From Agarophyton chilense (Eukaryota > Rhodophyta > Florideophyceae > Gracilariales > Gracilariaceae): a stretch of DNA of 64,000 bases. A model generated the notes under the pieces. It saw nothing but the letters and a program-made list of their open reading frames with translations, had not been told where the DNA came from and made no database searches. The stretch spans positions 868,001-932,000 of the forward strand of contig JARGXX010000068.1 of NCBI GenBank assembly GCA_030374765.1. The letters are read 5' to 3'. The position numbers and the translations under genes are program-made. Numbering within the stretch: position 1 is the first letter of the stretch; each line of letters opens with the position of its first letter. Shown here piece after piece: positions 42,305 to 53,793 of this stretch.

Positions 42305-44161
42305 ATGTCGAATGGAATGTCGGGAACTCAGCCACCCAAGCCCGCGCTCTTTTCGAAACGCAGACGCAGAGTCCAAAAGAGACGTCGCGTGCTTCCACAC
42401 TTTGATACCCCCGACCTGATTGTATCACCAGATCAACCTTCAATAACTCCTAACTCAGCCACCGTCTTTTCTTGCGATGCGGCAGGGCATTCTCCTGCTT
42501 CATCCGCCCATGACCCCGCCCGTGTTCGTCCATATTCGCTTCGAGTGAAACCGCGTATGCAGACGAGACTCAAGCAAGCGCCGCTTGTACCCGGCTATGA
42601 CCCACACTCGCACTCGGATGATGCCACCGAGCATCAAATTTCTTACACACAAGATCAACTCAGGCAGCTCAAGAAAAAGCTCCGTATTGCTCCTCAGTCA
42701 CACCCACTACAACCTGCCACTGCGCGAAAACCATATACTTCCACAAACGAGCAGTCTGCCATTCAACCCCACATCCGCCAACCTACAATCTCTGGTGACG
42801 TCAAGAGTGAACAAAACGCTTCCTCAGCCCAGCGACTCCGCTCCTCTTTGGCTCAATCTTCACGACCGACAGAATTGAAGCAAAAGTCCGCCGCTTCCAC
42901 AGCTGCTCCATTCTCCTTGGAATGGAACGCTCAAGTATACGACGACGACGATATCCAAATCGAACCTCTTTCTAACTTTTCCAGCGGAGAGGTTCATGGG
43001 AACGACAGTGAAAGCGCAGACGGCGAATGGGAGGCACAGCTCATACGCCGTGCTGTGCAGAAGACAACCCTGCCAAATCAGTTTATGTTCAGGCGCGAAT
43101 TGAATATGATTCAAGATGCCGAGATCAAAGGCATGCAATCAGGAGCGTTCATAAAGCTCAAACTCGACATTGCAAAACGCATTGAAGAACTAGCGGGGCA
43201 GCAAGCTTACATGGAACAGACCATCGGGCGATTGGGACAAGTAGCAAGGCAAGACACAAAAATGGATAGAAATGCGAACGTTTCCGTTAAAAACTTGCGG
43301 CAGAAAGTCGCATTCTATGAGCACCTTGTCCAGCAAATTTCGAACGTGTCGAGATGTGTCGCAGCTTCTATCGAGGTTTTTGAACAATGGGAGAGTTTTG
43401 TAGATGGTAAAATGGCAGAGAGGATAAATCAAGTTATCGTGCGTCTGAAGGGTGGAATTGATCAATTTAGGCGTGAGAGAAATGCACTGGTGTTAGATAT
43501 CGAAGAGGTGCGTTGCAATTGCCGAGAATGGGGTGGTCGCCTTGTTGAAAACGTACAGAAAGAAGTGGTCGAGCTTCGTGACCAGCTAGGCTTCAAGCAG
43601 ATCATTAGATCGATTATGGATTGGGTTGAGCGCTTTCCTGAAGATTACAAGTCAGCTTTCGCCGACTCTTCATCGGGTAGGTTATTGGGAAGATTAGCAT
43701 TATTGGAAAATGACATTGGCTTCATCCAAGAGTTCGGGAAAAGAGAAGAGATGACGAAGGCTGTAATCACCTCGTTCGGGGTTGAACGCTTTGCAAGCTG
43801 GATCAAAGCACGTTGGGAACCTAGAGTGTCTGAAAGCTGTGAGTTCGTCGGTGATTTGATGCGATCTATGAACGCAGTCCCATCTGCAAAGGGAGTTGTT
43901 CGTAGCGCGCTGCAAGCACGGCTTGAGTTGGAAATTGAAGCTCTTGAAGCTTTTAGCGATGAAGGAATTAGATACGTCGTACGAGGTTTAGTGATAATTG
44001 CAAAGAAAGCCCTGTTTGATCCAGGTCTTGTTCGGGGTATTCATGCTTGTGAGCGAATTTGCGGATTGAAAGGATTTGAGGAAGAACTTGCATGGATGGC
44101 AGATTGTTCGTTCTTACATGAAGCTGCTGAAAAGTTTCGCCAATGGCTTAGTGCATTGTGA
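42305..44161 (+). CDS. GCFC-family nuclear protein (PAXBP1/GCFC2-like)
   Basis: The protein has 618 residues from the first ATG, 42305. The N-terminus is short, basic and disordered (FSKRRRRVQKRRR), followed by a low-complexity region. A short conserved strip, HQISYTQDQLRQLKKKL, precedes an acidic block and EWEAQLIRRAVQK. A long coiled-coil lies at about 285-460. The GCFC core at about 440-560 is recognised by IMDWVERFPEDYKSAF, then SWIKARWEPRVSES, which match the WxxxFPxSYxxAF and W-x-P patterns of the family. Members act with the spliceosome-disassembly helicase complex (GCFC1/PAXBP1, GCFC2, plant ILP1). The protein is shorter than the human homologues and lacks part of the C-terminal region. 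It is single-exon. I am fairly sure of the family, not of the subgroup. Confidence 0.65.
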   Translation: MSNGMSGTQPPKPALFSKRRRRVQKRRRVLPHFDTPDLIVSPDQPSITPNSATVFSCDAAGHSPASSAHDPARVRPYSLRVKPRMQTRLKQAPLVPGYDPHSHSDDATEHQISYTQDQLRQLKKKLRIAPQSHPLQPATARKPYTSTNEQSAIQPHIRQPTISGDVKSEQNASSAQRLRSSLAQSSRPTELKQKSAASTAAPFSLEWNAQVYDDDDIQIEPLSNFSSGEVHGNDSESADGEWEAQLIRRAVQKTTLPNQFMFRRELNMIQDAEIKGMQSGAFIKLKLDIAKRIEELAGQQAYMEQTIGRLGQVARQDTKMDRNANVSVKNLRQKVAFYEHLVQQISNVSRCVAASIEVFEQWESFVDGKMAERINQVIVRLKGGIDQFRRERNALVLDIEEVRCNCREWGGRLVENVQKEVVELRDQLGFKQIIRSIMDWVERFPEDYKSAFADSSSGRLLGRLALLENDIGFIQEFGKREEMTKAVITSFGVERFASWIKARWEPRVSESCEFVGDLMRSMNAVPSAKGVVRSALQARLELEIEALEAFSDEGIRYVVRGLVIIAKKALFDPGLVRGIHACERICGLKGFEEELAWMADCSFLHEAAEKFRQWLSAL

Positions 44162-44791
44162 ATTCTTGAAGCCCTAATGAAGTAATTGATGAACGAATTC
44201 AGTAAAGCTGTCGAAGTCTCGAAGTAGTTCTAGAATGGTTGGTCTTACCTTCAGGGCTTTCGGCGTTCGTTTCTTGGTGCCAAGGGTGGCGATGCAGAAA
44301 GATACAGATATCGGGATACTGGTGTACCAACGCCAAGGCGATTTGCATCAGAGCTACCAACGTAATTCTATGATCACCTAGAGTTGGCCAGTCGCCGCTC
44401 GTCGATTATCGCTGATTCTTGTCACAAACTTACCAAGTCTGCGCAAAGTTTGCAACTGATGCATCGTTCAGCTCCGAGGATGTCTATAAGGAAGTCAAGT
44501 TGTCATCCGCTCCAGATGTGCATAATAAGATGTCACTTCTTGGCAGTTCCAACTTCGTATCATGGTATTGCATATGCATCTCGGCATTTGTCAAACGTGT
44601 ACTGTAAGAACAGGCCAGCATGTTCTCAGCATGCCTCGCAGCAAACAGGAGCTTTCAACATTGTACGACCACCGGAGATTAATGACTCAAGATGCTCGTG
44701 CTAGAACAGACCAGGTCTTTCTCCGTTCGCATTGAAGAGGCACCCGTAGGACCTCCACATCTTCAAACGATATCCACCCTCTCTTTTCAGA
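44162..44791. other. intergenic, nothing recognised
   Basis: Short frames only. The bases ctctcttttcag directly before the next ATG look like a splice acceptor, so the pyrophosphatase may have a 5'-UTR intron. Confidence 0.4.
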
Positions 44792-45685
44792 ATGCGCGTT
44801 CCAGCGTTCACTTCAGCGGCCACTATTGCCCGGCGGCCATTGCCGCTCCTGAGCCTGTGCAGCTGGGCCCGGCCTGGTAGCTCTTTTGTTAGCGTTTCTC
44901 GATCTTCGAGATCCCGCGCATTCATCCACATGCACCACGATTCAATCACAGACGTTCCGCCGATACAAACCGAATCAGTTGGTGAATTAAATACGAAAAG
45001 CTTTCGTCTATTCTTTCGATCGGCCAAAGATGTTCAGTTATCGCCGTGGCATGATATCCCACTCTACCCGGATCCGTCCGATACTTCTGTTGTTCATTTT
45101 ATAAACGAAATTCCACGGGGAACGCAGGCAAAGATGGAGATTGCAACTGACGAGGCCCGCACCCCCATTAAGCAAGACATCAAAAAAGGGGAACTACGCT
45201 TCTACAAATACGGACCTTCTGTCGTTAACTATGGGGCTATTCCACAGACATGGGAAGATCCATCTTCAGTCCACCCCGAATTAAACTTCTGTGGAGACGG
45301 CGATCCCGTCGATGTGTGTGAAATCGGCGATGCAGTTATGCCGTTTGGCTCTGTCTACACGGTCAAGGTTCTTGGATGCCTTGCTCTCTTAGATGAGGGA
45401 GAAATTGACTGGAAAATCATCGGTATTAACACTGATGATCCGAAGGCCGGTGAGGTAAACGATATTGACGATGTTGAACGTGTCTTCCCTGGAAAGGTGC
45501 ATGAGGTTCGAGAATGGTTCAGACTGTACAAAACTGCGGAAGGAAAGGGAGAGAACGAGTATGGATATAGTGGAGAGGCAAAAAACTCAGGATTCGCCCA
45601 GACTGTCGTTTCTGAAACTCACAACAGTTGGGCGGACCTAAAGAATGGCAAGATTGAGAACGAAGATGAGCTCTCTTTGCAGTAG
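44792..45685 (+). CDS. soluble inorganic pyrophosphatase, probably organellar
   Basis: Hydrolyses pyrophosphate to phosphate and so drives biosynthetic reactions. The protein has 297 residues. The first about 55 (rich in Arg, Ser and Ala) resemble an organelle transit peptide. The family I PPase fold follows: WHDIPLYP, FINEIPRGTQAKMEI, NYGAIPQTWEDP and the signature GDGDPVDVCEIG with its metal-binding aspartates, then DEGEIDWKIIGIN and a C-terminal KNSGFAQTVV tail. The length suits eukaryotic forms. ATG at 44792 is the first in frame. The plastid or mitochondrial location is inferred from the N-terminus. Confidence 0.9.
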   Translation: MRVPAFTSAATIARRPLPLLSLCSWARPGSSFVSVSRSSRSRAFIHMHHDSITDVPPIQTESVGELNTKSFRLFFRSAKDVQLSPWHDIPLYPDPSDTSVVHFINEIPRGTQAKMEIATDEARTPIKQDIKKGELRFYKYGPSVVNYGAIPQTWEDPSSVHPELNFCGDGDPVDVCEIGDAVMPFGSVYTVKVLGCLALLDEGEIDWKIIGINTDDPKAGEVNDIDDVERVFPGKVHEVREWFRLYKTAEGKGENEYGYSGEAKNSGFAQTVVSETHNSWADLKNGKIENEDELSLQ

Positions 45686-46616
45686 CGCAATTTCCAGTGT
45701 TATTTTGATGGCCAGTATTTTTCCTGTAGAAGCACTTCCATGCAGAGCGTGGACAAGACAGGCTAAGGCTTCCGGGCCAATTTCCATTATTCAATTGTGC
45801 CTTTCATGTAGGTAGCAAGCTCTTCGCGAGCATGAAGTCTTGTTTGGAAATATTGTGTTGCTTTCTGTCATGGTTTTCTCGCATACTTGAGAGGTGAGTA
45901 GTTGTACGCAGTTGTTCGACGCCAGTGATGTGTCTTGTATTAGCTCTATCGGAAAATCGCTCAACTAGCGATAGGACGACCGTCCGAACTTTCGTTCGAC
46001 ATCAACCATAACGACTGAGGCGTATTGTTGATCATTGTTGTTACCATTGCACCGTGTCTCTAACCCGCTTTTTGTTCTTTCTTATTGATGTGTTTGCCCA
46101 TATTCACACAGATACTCTTCGTGGAAAAGAAGGCTGGAACATGTTGTCGCCCATAGATGTAGAGCATTTCCGGCGAGCGTTATCATAGGTAAATTGCTGT
46201 TCCAAAAGCTGCACATTTACAGCTCTATCAAACCAACCTGGGCGGGTGTTGTACAGAGTAGAGTGTGTACGCAAGGAAGGAAGGGGGTTGAGTTGAGACT
46301 TGGTAACATCATACGGGTGGCATTGAGAGGTTGCAGCCGTTGATTGTCCAAAACAAGGGATCTGTGAAGTATCCCCATCCGGCAACACCTCCAGTCATCA
46401 CGGAGCAGAGCACAAATTTCACGTTGGGAAGACCGCCAGATAATTACCATTAGCCCATCTCCGGCCATGCAAGATCTTCATGTGATGCAATTCTGTCAGT
46501 TATTTACCAAATGGGGATCAGTCCAGGAGAGCCGCTGAGCACCGGGGAGTGCTTGGCCTCTTTCTGAAACAGTATAAATACCCCCTCCCGCCTTCCTCCC
46601 TCTTTCCTCCCCCCGC
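45686..46616. other. intergenic up to the left inverted arm
   Basis: I see no gene. A TATA-like site lies at its right end. Confidence 0.4.
46573..46580 (+). promoter_or_regulatory. TATA-like box before the left inverted arm
   Basis: The bases tataaata are followed by a C-rich pyrimidine run, the look of a core promoter pointing into the arm. Whether the right arm has the same site cannot be seen, because the window ends there. Confidence 0.35.
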
Positions 46617-48299
46617 CACTGCTCCTCGTTCCCACCAGACCGCAACAGCCCTCGCCTACTCAACCAGCGCAACCAGCACCTGTTTGACGTTAGATACGAG
46701 AACAGGAGCTGGTTCTCGACTGCCACGCGGTGTTTAGCGCATCAACAAAGCTGCGTACTGGTATTATCCGATAGCAAACCTCCTGCTTTTCGTTTGTTTC
46801 GACACTACTCATTTCAACGCCAGGTTCATCCATCGTCTTCAGTTCTTCTACAACCTCCTGCAGCAACCATCAAGCCCAGATAGACGTGCCAGGCCTTGGA
46901 TAAGGCGTGAAGATGGTCGTTCTCCCTCTGGTAGGCCCTGAGTTCCGCTCAGCGAGGTGGGGTGCTGCCTCCAGTACACTTGCATTGTCGCACTCTCGGT
47001 GCGCGTCTCCCACGGCGCGTGCCAGAGCCCAGATAGATAGACCCAGGCCTTGGATAAGGCGTGAAGATGGGCGTCTCCCTCTGGTAGACCCTGGGCGAAA
47101 GCTCTGAGAAGTAAGGTATTCGGGGGCAGTGCACTCATATTGCCGTACTTGTATGGTCTGCGAAAGAGTGTAGTCGCTGAGACTGTCGGATGAATGGACC
47201 GTTGCAGATGAAGGCACAGGTCGACGGTTTTGCGGCAGAGCTTCTGCCGTGTTTCATATGACTAGGGATGTGGGCAGGGAAAGAATTCTCCCTCGGCGAA
47301 GACTACGATGAACCACTTCTCTTGAGAATGGGAAAGCACTGCCGCCCTGGAAGAATGCCGAATAGATCGCATGGCCCTGTTGTGCTGTCTCTGCACTAGA
47401 GTTCATCTGGATGGATACGAAGGGTTGCTGTGGGAAGTTTGGTGGCTGTAATACTGTTCCGCTGAACGCTTTGGGATTCGGGGATTCAGCATGTTCTTGT
47501 CCTACGAATGTACCCCGGGATGTACAATACGAGGCCCGTGCTACGAGCAGAAAAGCGCATGTTTGTTACAATCGTTGGTTAGCATGAACGGTGTGTGAAT
47601 TTGGACTGGCAATGTGAGGGGATGAGAACGAACAATCCTCAATTTCAATGGACAATGCCTATTCGGTTTTAGAATGTTGCTGTCCCATCTAGCACGTCCT
47701 GTCAGCAAGGAGTAGGAGAAAGGTCTGTTGCCTCTGGAAAAGAACAGTTGTTAGGGAAAGGAGTGGCTTGGAGAGCCGAAAGGACACTACCCCGTTCTTT
47801 GTGGATCACGATAGAATCTGTCATCCATTTGCTTTGTTTTGCTAACAAGAAACATAGGACTCGAACGTGGCGTGAGCATGAAGAAGACGGTAGGGCATGT
47901 CGACTTCTGCTGTCTCATACCTACAAGTTTGACGCCAAGCAATGCCGCCTCGGAGTGAGGGACAAAAACTTTGTCACTAACGCAACTGACTAGGTGTCGC
48001 AAACGAAAGTTCTTGGTCTTTCGGAGAAAGAGGACTAAGACTATGTACGATACACAAGACTCCATGTACCTCTCTAGTTAAAAGATATTCACGGTAAAGA
48101 AGGCACATGTGGTTCCACGTGCCACACACCGGGGAACTTCTTTTATTTAAGAAGCTTCAGCTCTCTGCTCTGCGTGTAGCACTATACATCTCGTCTCTGT
48201 CTTGCACAAATTATTATTCTAAACGAGAAACGTTTGAATCGCGGCTTTTGGCGCCTTGCGTTCACCAGTTTCTTAGCATTTGCAATTCCGCTGGCGAGC
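46617..48299 (+). repeat. left arm of a large near-identical inverted repeat
   Basis: About 1,683 bases match the reverse complement of 62317-64000. By eye I found one single-base indel (ccgatagc against ccgaatagc, near 46,770) and one substitution (near 48,241). The match stops sharply after ctggcgagc at the inner end; the outer end is limited by the window. No open frame in the arm looks like a known protein. The arm holds two direct copies of about 68 bases. Confidence 0.93.
46874..47096. repeat. two direct copies of about 68 bases inside the arm
   Basis: Both copies (46874-46941 and 47027-47096) begin gcccagatag and share ccttggataaggcgtgaag and tctccctctggta. They are separated by about 85 unrelated bases. 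The inverted arm carries the same pair. Confidence 0.8.
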
Positions 48300-48572
48300 T
48301 GATCAAGGTGATTGTGATAAATTGAATTCTAATATCTACACTTTGTGGACACAACATATTAAACAGCGTTTCAAGTGTGAGAAGTGTTGAATCACCGCAC
48401 GCCTTCAAGCGAGCAACCTCTTATTTTCTGGTGCTATCTTTGACTAGCATTCCCTATCAGTGATGTCGGAGTAGTGAACAAAGCTTGCTGGAGCCTGTTC
48501 GTTTTGGGCCTCTGCGCACGATGTTATGGAGATCGTTTGAGAACCTCAGTATGCAATTTCATTTCATTTATT

Positions 48573-48583
48573 ATGAAGTATCC
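48573..48583. repeat. LINE target-site duplication (left)
   Basis: The bases atgaagtatcc are repeated at 57418-57428. Flanking bases differ, as expected. Confidence 0.85.
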
Positions 48584-48609
48584 TCTCTCTCTCTCTCTCT
48601 CTCTCTCTT
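48582..48609. repeat. (CT)n tract, the 3' tail of the LINE
   Basis: A pure CT run directly inside the left target duplication and about 15 bases after the LINE stop codon. LINE clades with short tandem repeats as tails are known. Confidence 0.8.
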
Positions 48610-48624
48610 TACGGGCACACTTGT

Positions 48625-51600
48625 CTAATTCCTACGTAGTGCAGAGCGTTCTTTGTCAAAAAAACGTTCCCTCACTAGGAAGACCAGCATTTTTTCTGGC
48701 CACTTCTTGATGATTTCGTCTACCGCTAGGCCTTGACGTTCTTGCACAGGGGGCAAACATATTCTTCTTGACATAGTTCTCGACGGGCATCTTAAGACAT
48801 AATGATCTACATCATTGAGCACCCCCGGCCTACAGGTACAATAGAGCCTTTTCTTCTGTAAGTACGACCCCAATCGATGCAAGCACGGTGTGTGACCAAC
48901 TACAAGTTGCGATAAAGCGACGTTTGCCTCTCGTAGAGAAACAATGTTTTCCAGTCCTTCTGGAATGTTTTCTATTAATGGGGACTTCTTTTCCTTCGTT
49001 ATGACTCTTCTCTTCACATCCGCAAAATCAACTGGAACGGCGACTTGATCTTGCATAGAAATATTCAGAGCTTCTTTTGCTAGGTTATCCACCATATCAT
49101 TTCGAGGGATACCACAATGGCTTGGAATCCAAACCATATCAACGGTACAGTACTTTCCAATTTCAGAAAGGCTGATAGATACTTGCTGTAGAGAATACGA
49201 TTGATGTCGGGCAACTCCTCTGAGATTATCCAATATGCTGTGAGAGTCGGTAACAATTCTTATATTTCCAATCCATCCCTCCCTAACGCGTATCAGAACA
49301 ACTTGCAACGCTTTTTTCAAAGCCTTTATCTCAGTAAAAAAGGAGCACGTTTCAACTCCTGCCGGGAACATTCCTTTTTGCGGTTCTTTATCATCGTTCC
49401 ACCAAATTGCAAACGCACTCCCTCCTACTTCAGTAATTTCTAGAGTTTTACAGCTTAGTTCGTGTCCATCTGCATCAACAAGATTTCGGTGGTTTTCAGA
49501 TATAGAATAGGCCATAACGAACCCGTCGTCGTAATGAATCGAAATATCCGGTAACCTTCCGTGTTTCTTGTAAAAGTTCTGTACTGTTTTTGAGTAGTTA
49601 CCACTTTTCCGTAAGTATTCTATATACCCTGTGTACCATCCCTCATTCCATTCGACAGCTGCTCGTAATGGTTTCTTGATTTCAAGCCAATTTGGGCGCC
49701 CAACAGAACCATCGCTCCATATTTCACAGTCTGCTTTCCGCAAGCTTCGTAGCATACTTAAAGCTTGCTGACGTTGAAAATCGATATTATCTTTCTTTGT
49801 GCAGCTGGTGTAGTGAAAGCAAATACTTTCGGAATTGTGAATCACGATCGGTACAGGCCATGGTTCTCTTGGTAGCATAAGTAGCCCGCAAGTAGCCAGT
49901 TGATGTTCGGCTGCCTTTTTGAAAGTACTTCTTGATTTTCGAATGCGAGTTAACGACTCTTTCTTCACAGCCAGAGCGATCGGTGATAAACTATCCTTAA
50001 ACATCGTTTCGCTTTTTCGTAGAGTTTTGCCCCTTGAGACATTGCAATATTGTACAAACTTGGTTGGTCCAATAAACTTCTCAACTTCTGTATGGGTGAG
50101 GATTTCGCGCAACCGGTCTGGATTCTGGAGGCCTCGTTTCGTGCCCTTTCTACTTCCTCCGCTGCGCATATTATCGCGTTAGGGATGACAATACTGGCAG
50201 CATATCTAGCGATTGGCTCTGCGAAGCCGACCCGAAAGGTGTTCATGGTCTTCCAATCTGCTCCCCAGGTGGTGCCAGTGAGACAGCGCAATATTCGGTT
50301 CCTTGCTCTGTACTTTGCTGCTACGCGGTTGAGGTGATGGTGGAAGTTAAGTCGACAGTCCAGTACAACCCCTAGAAACCTCGCACATTCCGAAAGTTGT
50401 ATCCACGAGCCCGCCAGTCTTACTTCATACTTTGTTCTTTCTTTCTTCCAATTAGAATAAGTAAACGGCACCAACGAAGTTTTCTTAGGGTTCATTTGGA
50501 TATAGTTCTCTGCACAATATACTTCCAATCTTTCAACTGCTGCCTGAATAGCATGTCGGCTAAACTCTAGTTTTCTTTGGGTCGAAGATATGGAAACATC
50601 ATCCGCAAATAAGCTTACCTCAATTCGATCGTCGCCTTGCTTTACCCTGTTCGGAAGATCTGAAACGTAAGCTATCCATAATCCCGGGGAGAGGGTCCCT
50701 CCTTGCGGGAGTCCTTGTGGTACGACAAACGGTCTGGTGTCCGATGTTTTCCATCTGCAGGTCCATCGTCGGTCCATGATAAACGCTCTAATCCATCTCC
50801 ACAACTTTGTTGGGCATCCCATTCTTTCCAACTTCACCAGTAACTTATGGTGTTGCACGCAATCATAAGCCTTAGAAAAGTCACAGAATAAGGCTAATGT
50901 CTGTCTTCTATGCTGCCAGCCATGTGTAATTCGTTCACATAAAGCCACAACATGCTCCTCGGTTGTTCGCATCATTCTGAATCCCGCTTGGCATGCCGGT
51001 AGTCTTGGTTCCAGCCAGTTCATAAACAGCCTGTTAACCATTCTTTCTGCCACCCTTGCTACAACACAGGTAAGTGATATCGGCCGAAACTTACCTTTAA
51101 CTCTTGGTTTGGGGATCGGGAGAAGGCGTGAAAGTCTCCACTTGGCCGGTGTCTTACCTTCCTTGTAGCTCTTGTTAATTATTTCAAGAAGCCATTTCTT
51201 TCCCAATTCTGGAAGATGCTGAAGAAAGGCTATCTGTACTAGATCCGGACCTCCGGCTTTCTTAGGGTTCATTTCTTTGAGCTCCACCTCCAAATGGTGC
51301 ATGTCAAATGTATTGTTCGTCCATGCTTCAGTGTCCTTTGCTTTCGTGCGGTAATCGTTTAGAGCTTTTCTGTACTCATTTCGTGATCTTGTTTCCTTCT
51401 CATGAGTTCGGGCGTTCCGAATTTCTGATTTTACAAACCACTTTGCTCGCTTTTTACCCAGCCAGCGTTCTCCAGCCGATGGACAAAAGCTCGGATGTTC
51501 CATACTGCTCTTGTCAATTGCTTTCACTATTGTCCACAGTTTTGCATCTTCGTCTTGTGGTCGTAACGATTCCATCATTTCTTTCCATGTTTCTCGTTTT

Positions 51601-52540
51601 AGCTTATCAATGACAACTCTTGCGTGATATTGGGCTCTTTGTAGAGCGGTTCTGTTTTCCTCACTCGGATTGGCTTGGAATTCTTTCCACCTGATTGCTC
51701 TCATTTCCACTACTTCTGCTGCCTCCGGGCTCCACCATGGTGCTTCTCGTCTTCTTTTCCCAAATGGTACTGAATGCTTTGCTGCTTCTAGAACTGCTAC
51801 ATAAAACATTTCATAGAGCTTATCAATACTTTCTACTTCTCTATTATCTAGCATTCAAAGCCTGTTTTCTACTTCTATGGAGAATTTTTTCCAGTCCGCT
51901 TTACGTAAACTCCAGTGCTTCCTTTTGTCTTGAACGTACTTCTTTTTTCCCACATCTACTGTTATGAGGCATGCGTGATGATCTGTAAAAGGTTCTGGTG
52001 CTGCTTCCCATGTAGTGAGAGGTAGCCATTTTTCCGGGATGACCGCCACATCTATGCTACTCTGTGATCGGCTTGCCGGATCTGTGTGAGTTGCAACGCC
52101 ATCCATATTCAATACCTCTCGATGCGTCTTCTGCATGTGCTCCTCAAACTCAATTCCTGCTGCTTCGGCTCTTGAAGGGTACCATGAGCCACAAATATTA
52201 CAGTCTCCGACTATCATGTCTTGGTCGTCGAGTAATGTATACCATCTTTTCATCCGGAGCTGTGGTGGTATGTACACATTAGCAATAGAGAGTAAACCTC
52301 GTGGACTCCGCACAAGAACAGTCACTCTTTCAATTTTTGTCGTAATTGAGCGTTCTGTGAGAGGATCGAGACTGAGATCGTTTCTCTGGTATGTTATTAC
52401 CCCGCCACCTCTGCCCCCATTCATACTAAAATCCCACTCTCTGTCACATCTGCCTACTACTGAGAAGCCTTGGATGGACGGGTTGCGATCTCCCTTGCGT
52501 AAGTGAGTTTCTTGCAGAAGAAGCAAGTCAGCTCCCCAGG
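48625..52540 (-). pseudogene. LINE ORF2, main part: endonuclease C-terminal part, reverse transcriptase, RNase H
   Basis: Read leftward: the endonuclease segment (ADLLLLQETHLRKGD, GGGVITYQ, VGDCNICGSW, SSIDVAVI, FTDHHACLI) ends at a TGA at 51855. The next codon continues the same frame into reverse transcriptase (51854-49965) with LFCDFSKAYDCVQHHKL, GLPQGGTLSPGLW and the catalytic FADDVSIS. A frameshift near 50,000 leads to the last frame, ending at 48625. It holds an RNase H domain with IWSDGSVG, ETCSFFTEIKALK, IVTDSHS and a final aspartate in HCGIPRNDMVDNLA, then a C-terminal CTCRPG-type cysteine region (CRPGVLNDVDHYVLRC). All catalytic residues remain, so decay is recent or the copy was silenced early. 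Confidence 0.9.
52532..52540. repeat. MULE target-site duplication (left)
   Basis: ctccccagg, against ctctccagg at 57186-57194. Eight of nine bases agree; 9 bases is the usual Mutator length. Confidence 0.85.
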
Positions 52541-52804
52541 GGCAGGAGGCCAATCGACACGGCGTCGCCGACGTCGGACTTCTGACCAATCAGAAAGCTA
52601 GGTTCAGATCTCCGTACCTTGCAAATCAGCTCGTTTAGGCCGATCCGCTCTCCACCTATAGAAAGACTAGGCTCAAACATTGCCGCAACTCCCCCCAATC
52701 ATCCCCATCCAAGTCACCACTGAAGTCAGCTTTGATAGACAAAGTGGCGCGCTTTTCATATCGAAAGAATGACCGTCATGTTTCAGTGATGAGAATCGAT
52801 CAAT
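52541..52804 (+). repeat. left terminal inverted repeat of the MULE
   Basis: Begins ggcaggaggccaatcgacac and pairs with 57185-56923. I noted one 1-base indel and a few substitutions. Confidence 0.92.
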
Positions 52805-53178
52805 CTTCGTGGACGTATAAAGCGATGTCTTGACATTTTGACTATCTTGGAATCACAACCAACATTTTTGTTTGTATACATGCGCTCCTGCCATTCCCAC
52901 GCTTGATATCGGTGTCCAAGAATCTCCCTCGTGGATGATATTCGACTGATATACTATGTTTCTTCATAATCCACGTTCGTTTCCAGCAGTCGCCTGAGAC
53001 ACATCGAGAATGCGACCAACATGATAACAGCTGAAGAACCTGCTTTGAAAATGAAAGCAAATGATGAAATTGTTCATACTACTGAATATCATGTACTCTC
53101 ATCTCTGAAGAAACTTGACAGTATACAGCTCAACCATGCTGCCGGGCCCATATTGTGCCAAATCGATCCCAGTTATAT

Positions 53179-53793
53179 GGAGCTCAACACACATCAAGCG
53201 CTACATCGACATGGCTCGGGATGCGCCTTTTACGTGACGAAGGGGCCCTCGCCATGGTTATACAAGAGCAAGAAGAGGTCTTCAAAGCTACAAATGGCGA
53301 ATTGAACTATTGGGCTCTGACCAGAATGGATCTTCTCCATTCATGTATGAAAGAAACGTTGAGAATGCACCCACCTTTAATGTTCTTGATGTGAAAGGTA
53401 CTTGAGCCACTCCCAACTCTTTAAGGGCGCTTTGTAATCCCAGTAGGTGACTACGTCGTTGCTTCTCCTAGCGTGACAGACATGCTTCCCGATGTCTTTG
53501 CCGAACCAAACAAATGGGATCTTGATCGTTTCTTGCCGCCCCGTGAAGAAGAGAAGGTAGCCCCGTATTCTTTTTTTGGTTTAGGTGCAGGTCGTCATGG
53601 CTGGATGGGGGAAGGCTTCGCTTACGTCTAAGTCAAGACGATATGGAGCATTCTGTTGAAATTGTTTGATTTGAAGGCTATCAGAAATGATGATCCGGAA
53701 CCTAATTACGACGCCTTAGTTGTGGGGCCTGCATATGGAACATGCATGGTAAGATACAAACGCAGGGCGCCGATTGACACTACGAGAAGCTAG
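53179..53793 (+). pseudogene. CYP51: captured 3' half of sterol 14-alpha-demethylase (CYP51)
   Basis: One unbroken frame register reads the P450 from the I-helix to the C-terminus. It begins AQHTSSATSTWLGMRLL (the CYP51 I-helix pattern), then LLHSCMKETLRMHPP (K-helix ExxR), FVIPVGDYVVASPS, RFLPPREEEKV, the haem-binding loop FGLGAGRHGWMGEGFAYV, FDLKAI and VVGPAY. CYP51 removes the 14-alpha-methyl group in sterol synthesis. Here there are three nonsense codons (53392 TGA, 53422 TAA, 53629 TAA). The haem-ligand cysteine codon is now TGG at 53602-53604. The N-terminal half is absent. No frameshift is needed, so decay has been by point changes only. An intact parent gene should exist elsewhere in the genome. 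Confidence 0.9.

Noticed and set aside
46848-47138. 96- and 115-codon frames in the inverted arms
   Set aside because: Overlapping frames with no family features, produced by the 68-base direct repeats. Presence in both arms follows from the duplication and is not evidence of coding.
53021-53178. Possible extension of CYP51 to the left of the I-helix
   Set aside because: In no frame do I see the expected residues before the I-helix. The recognisable fragment starts at about 53,179.
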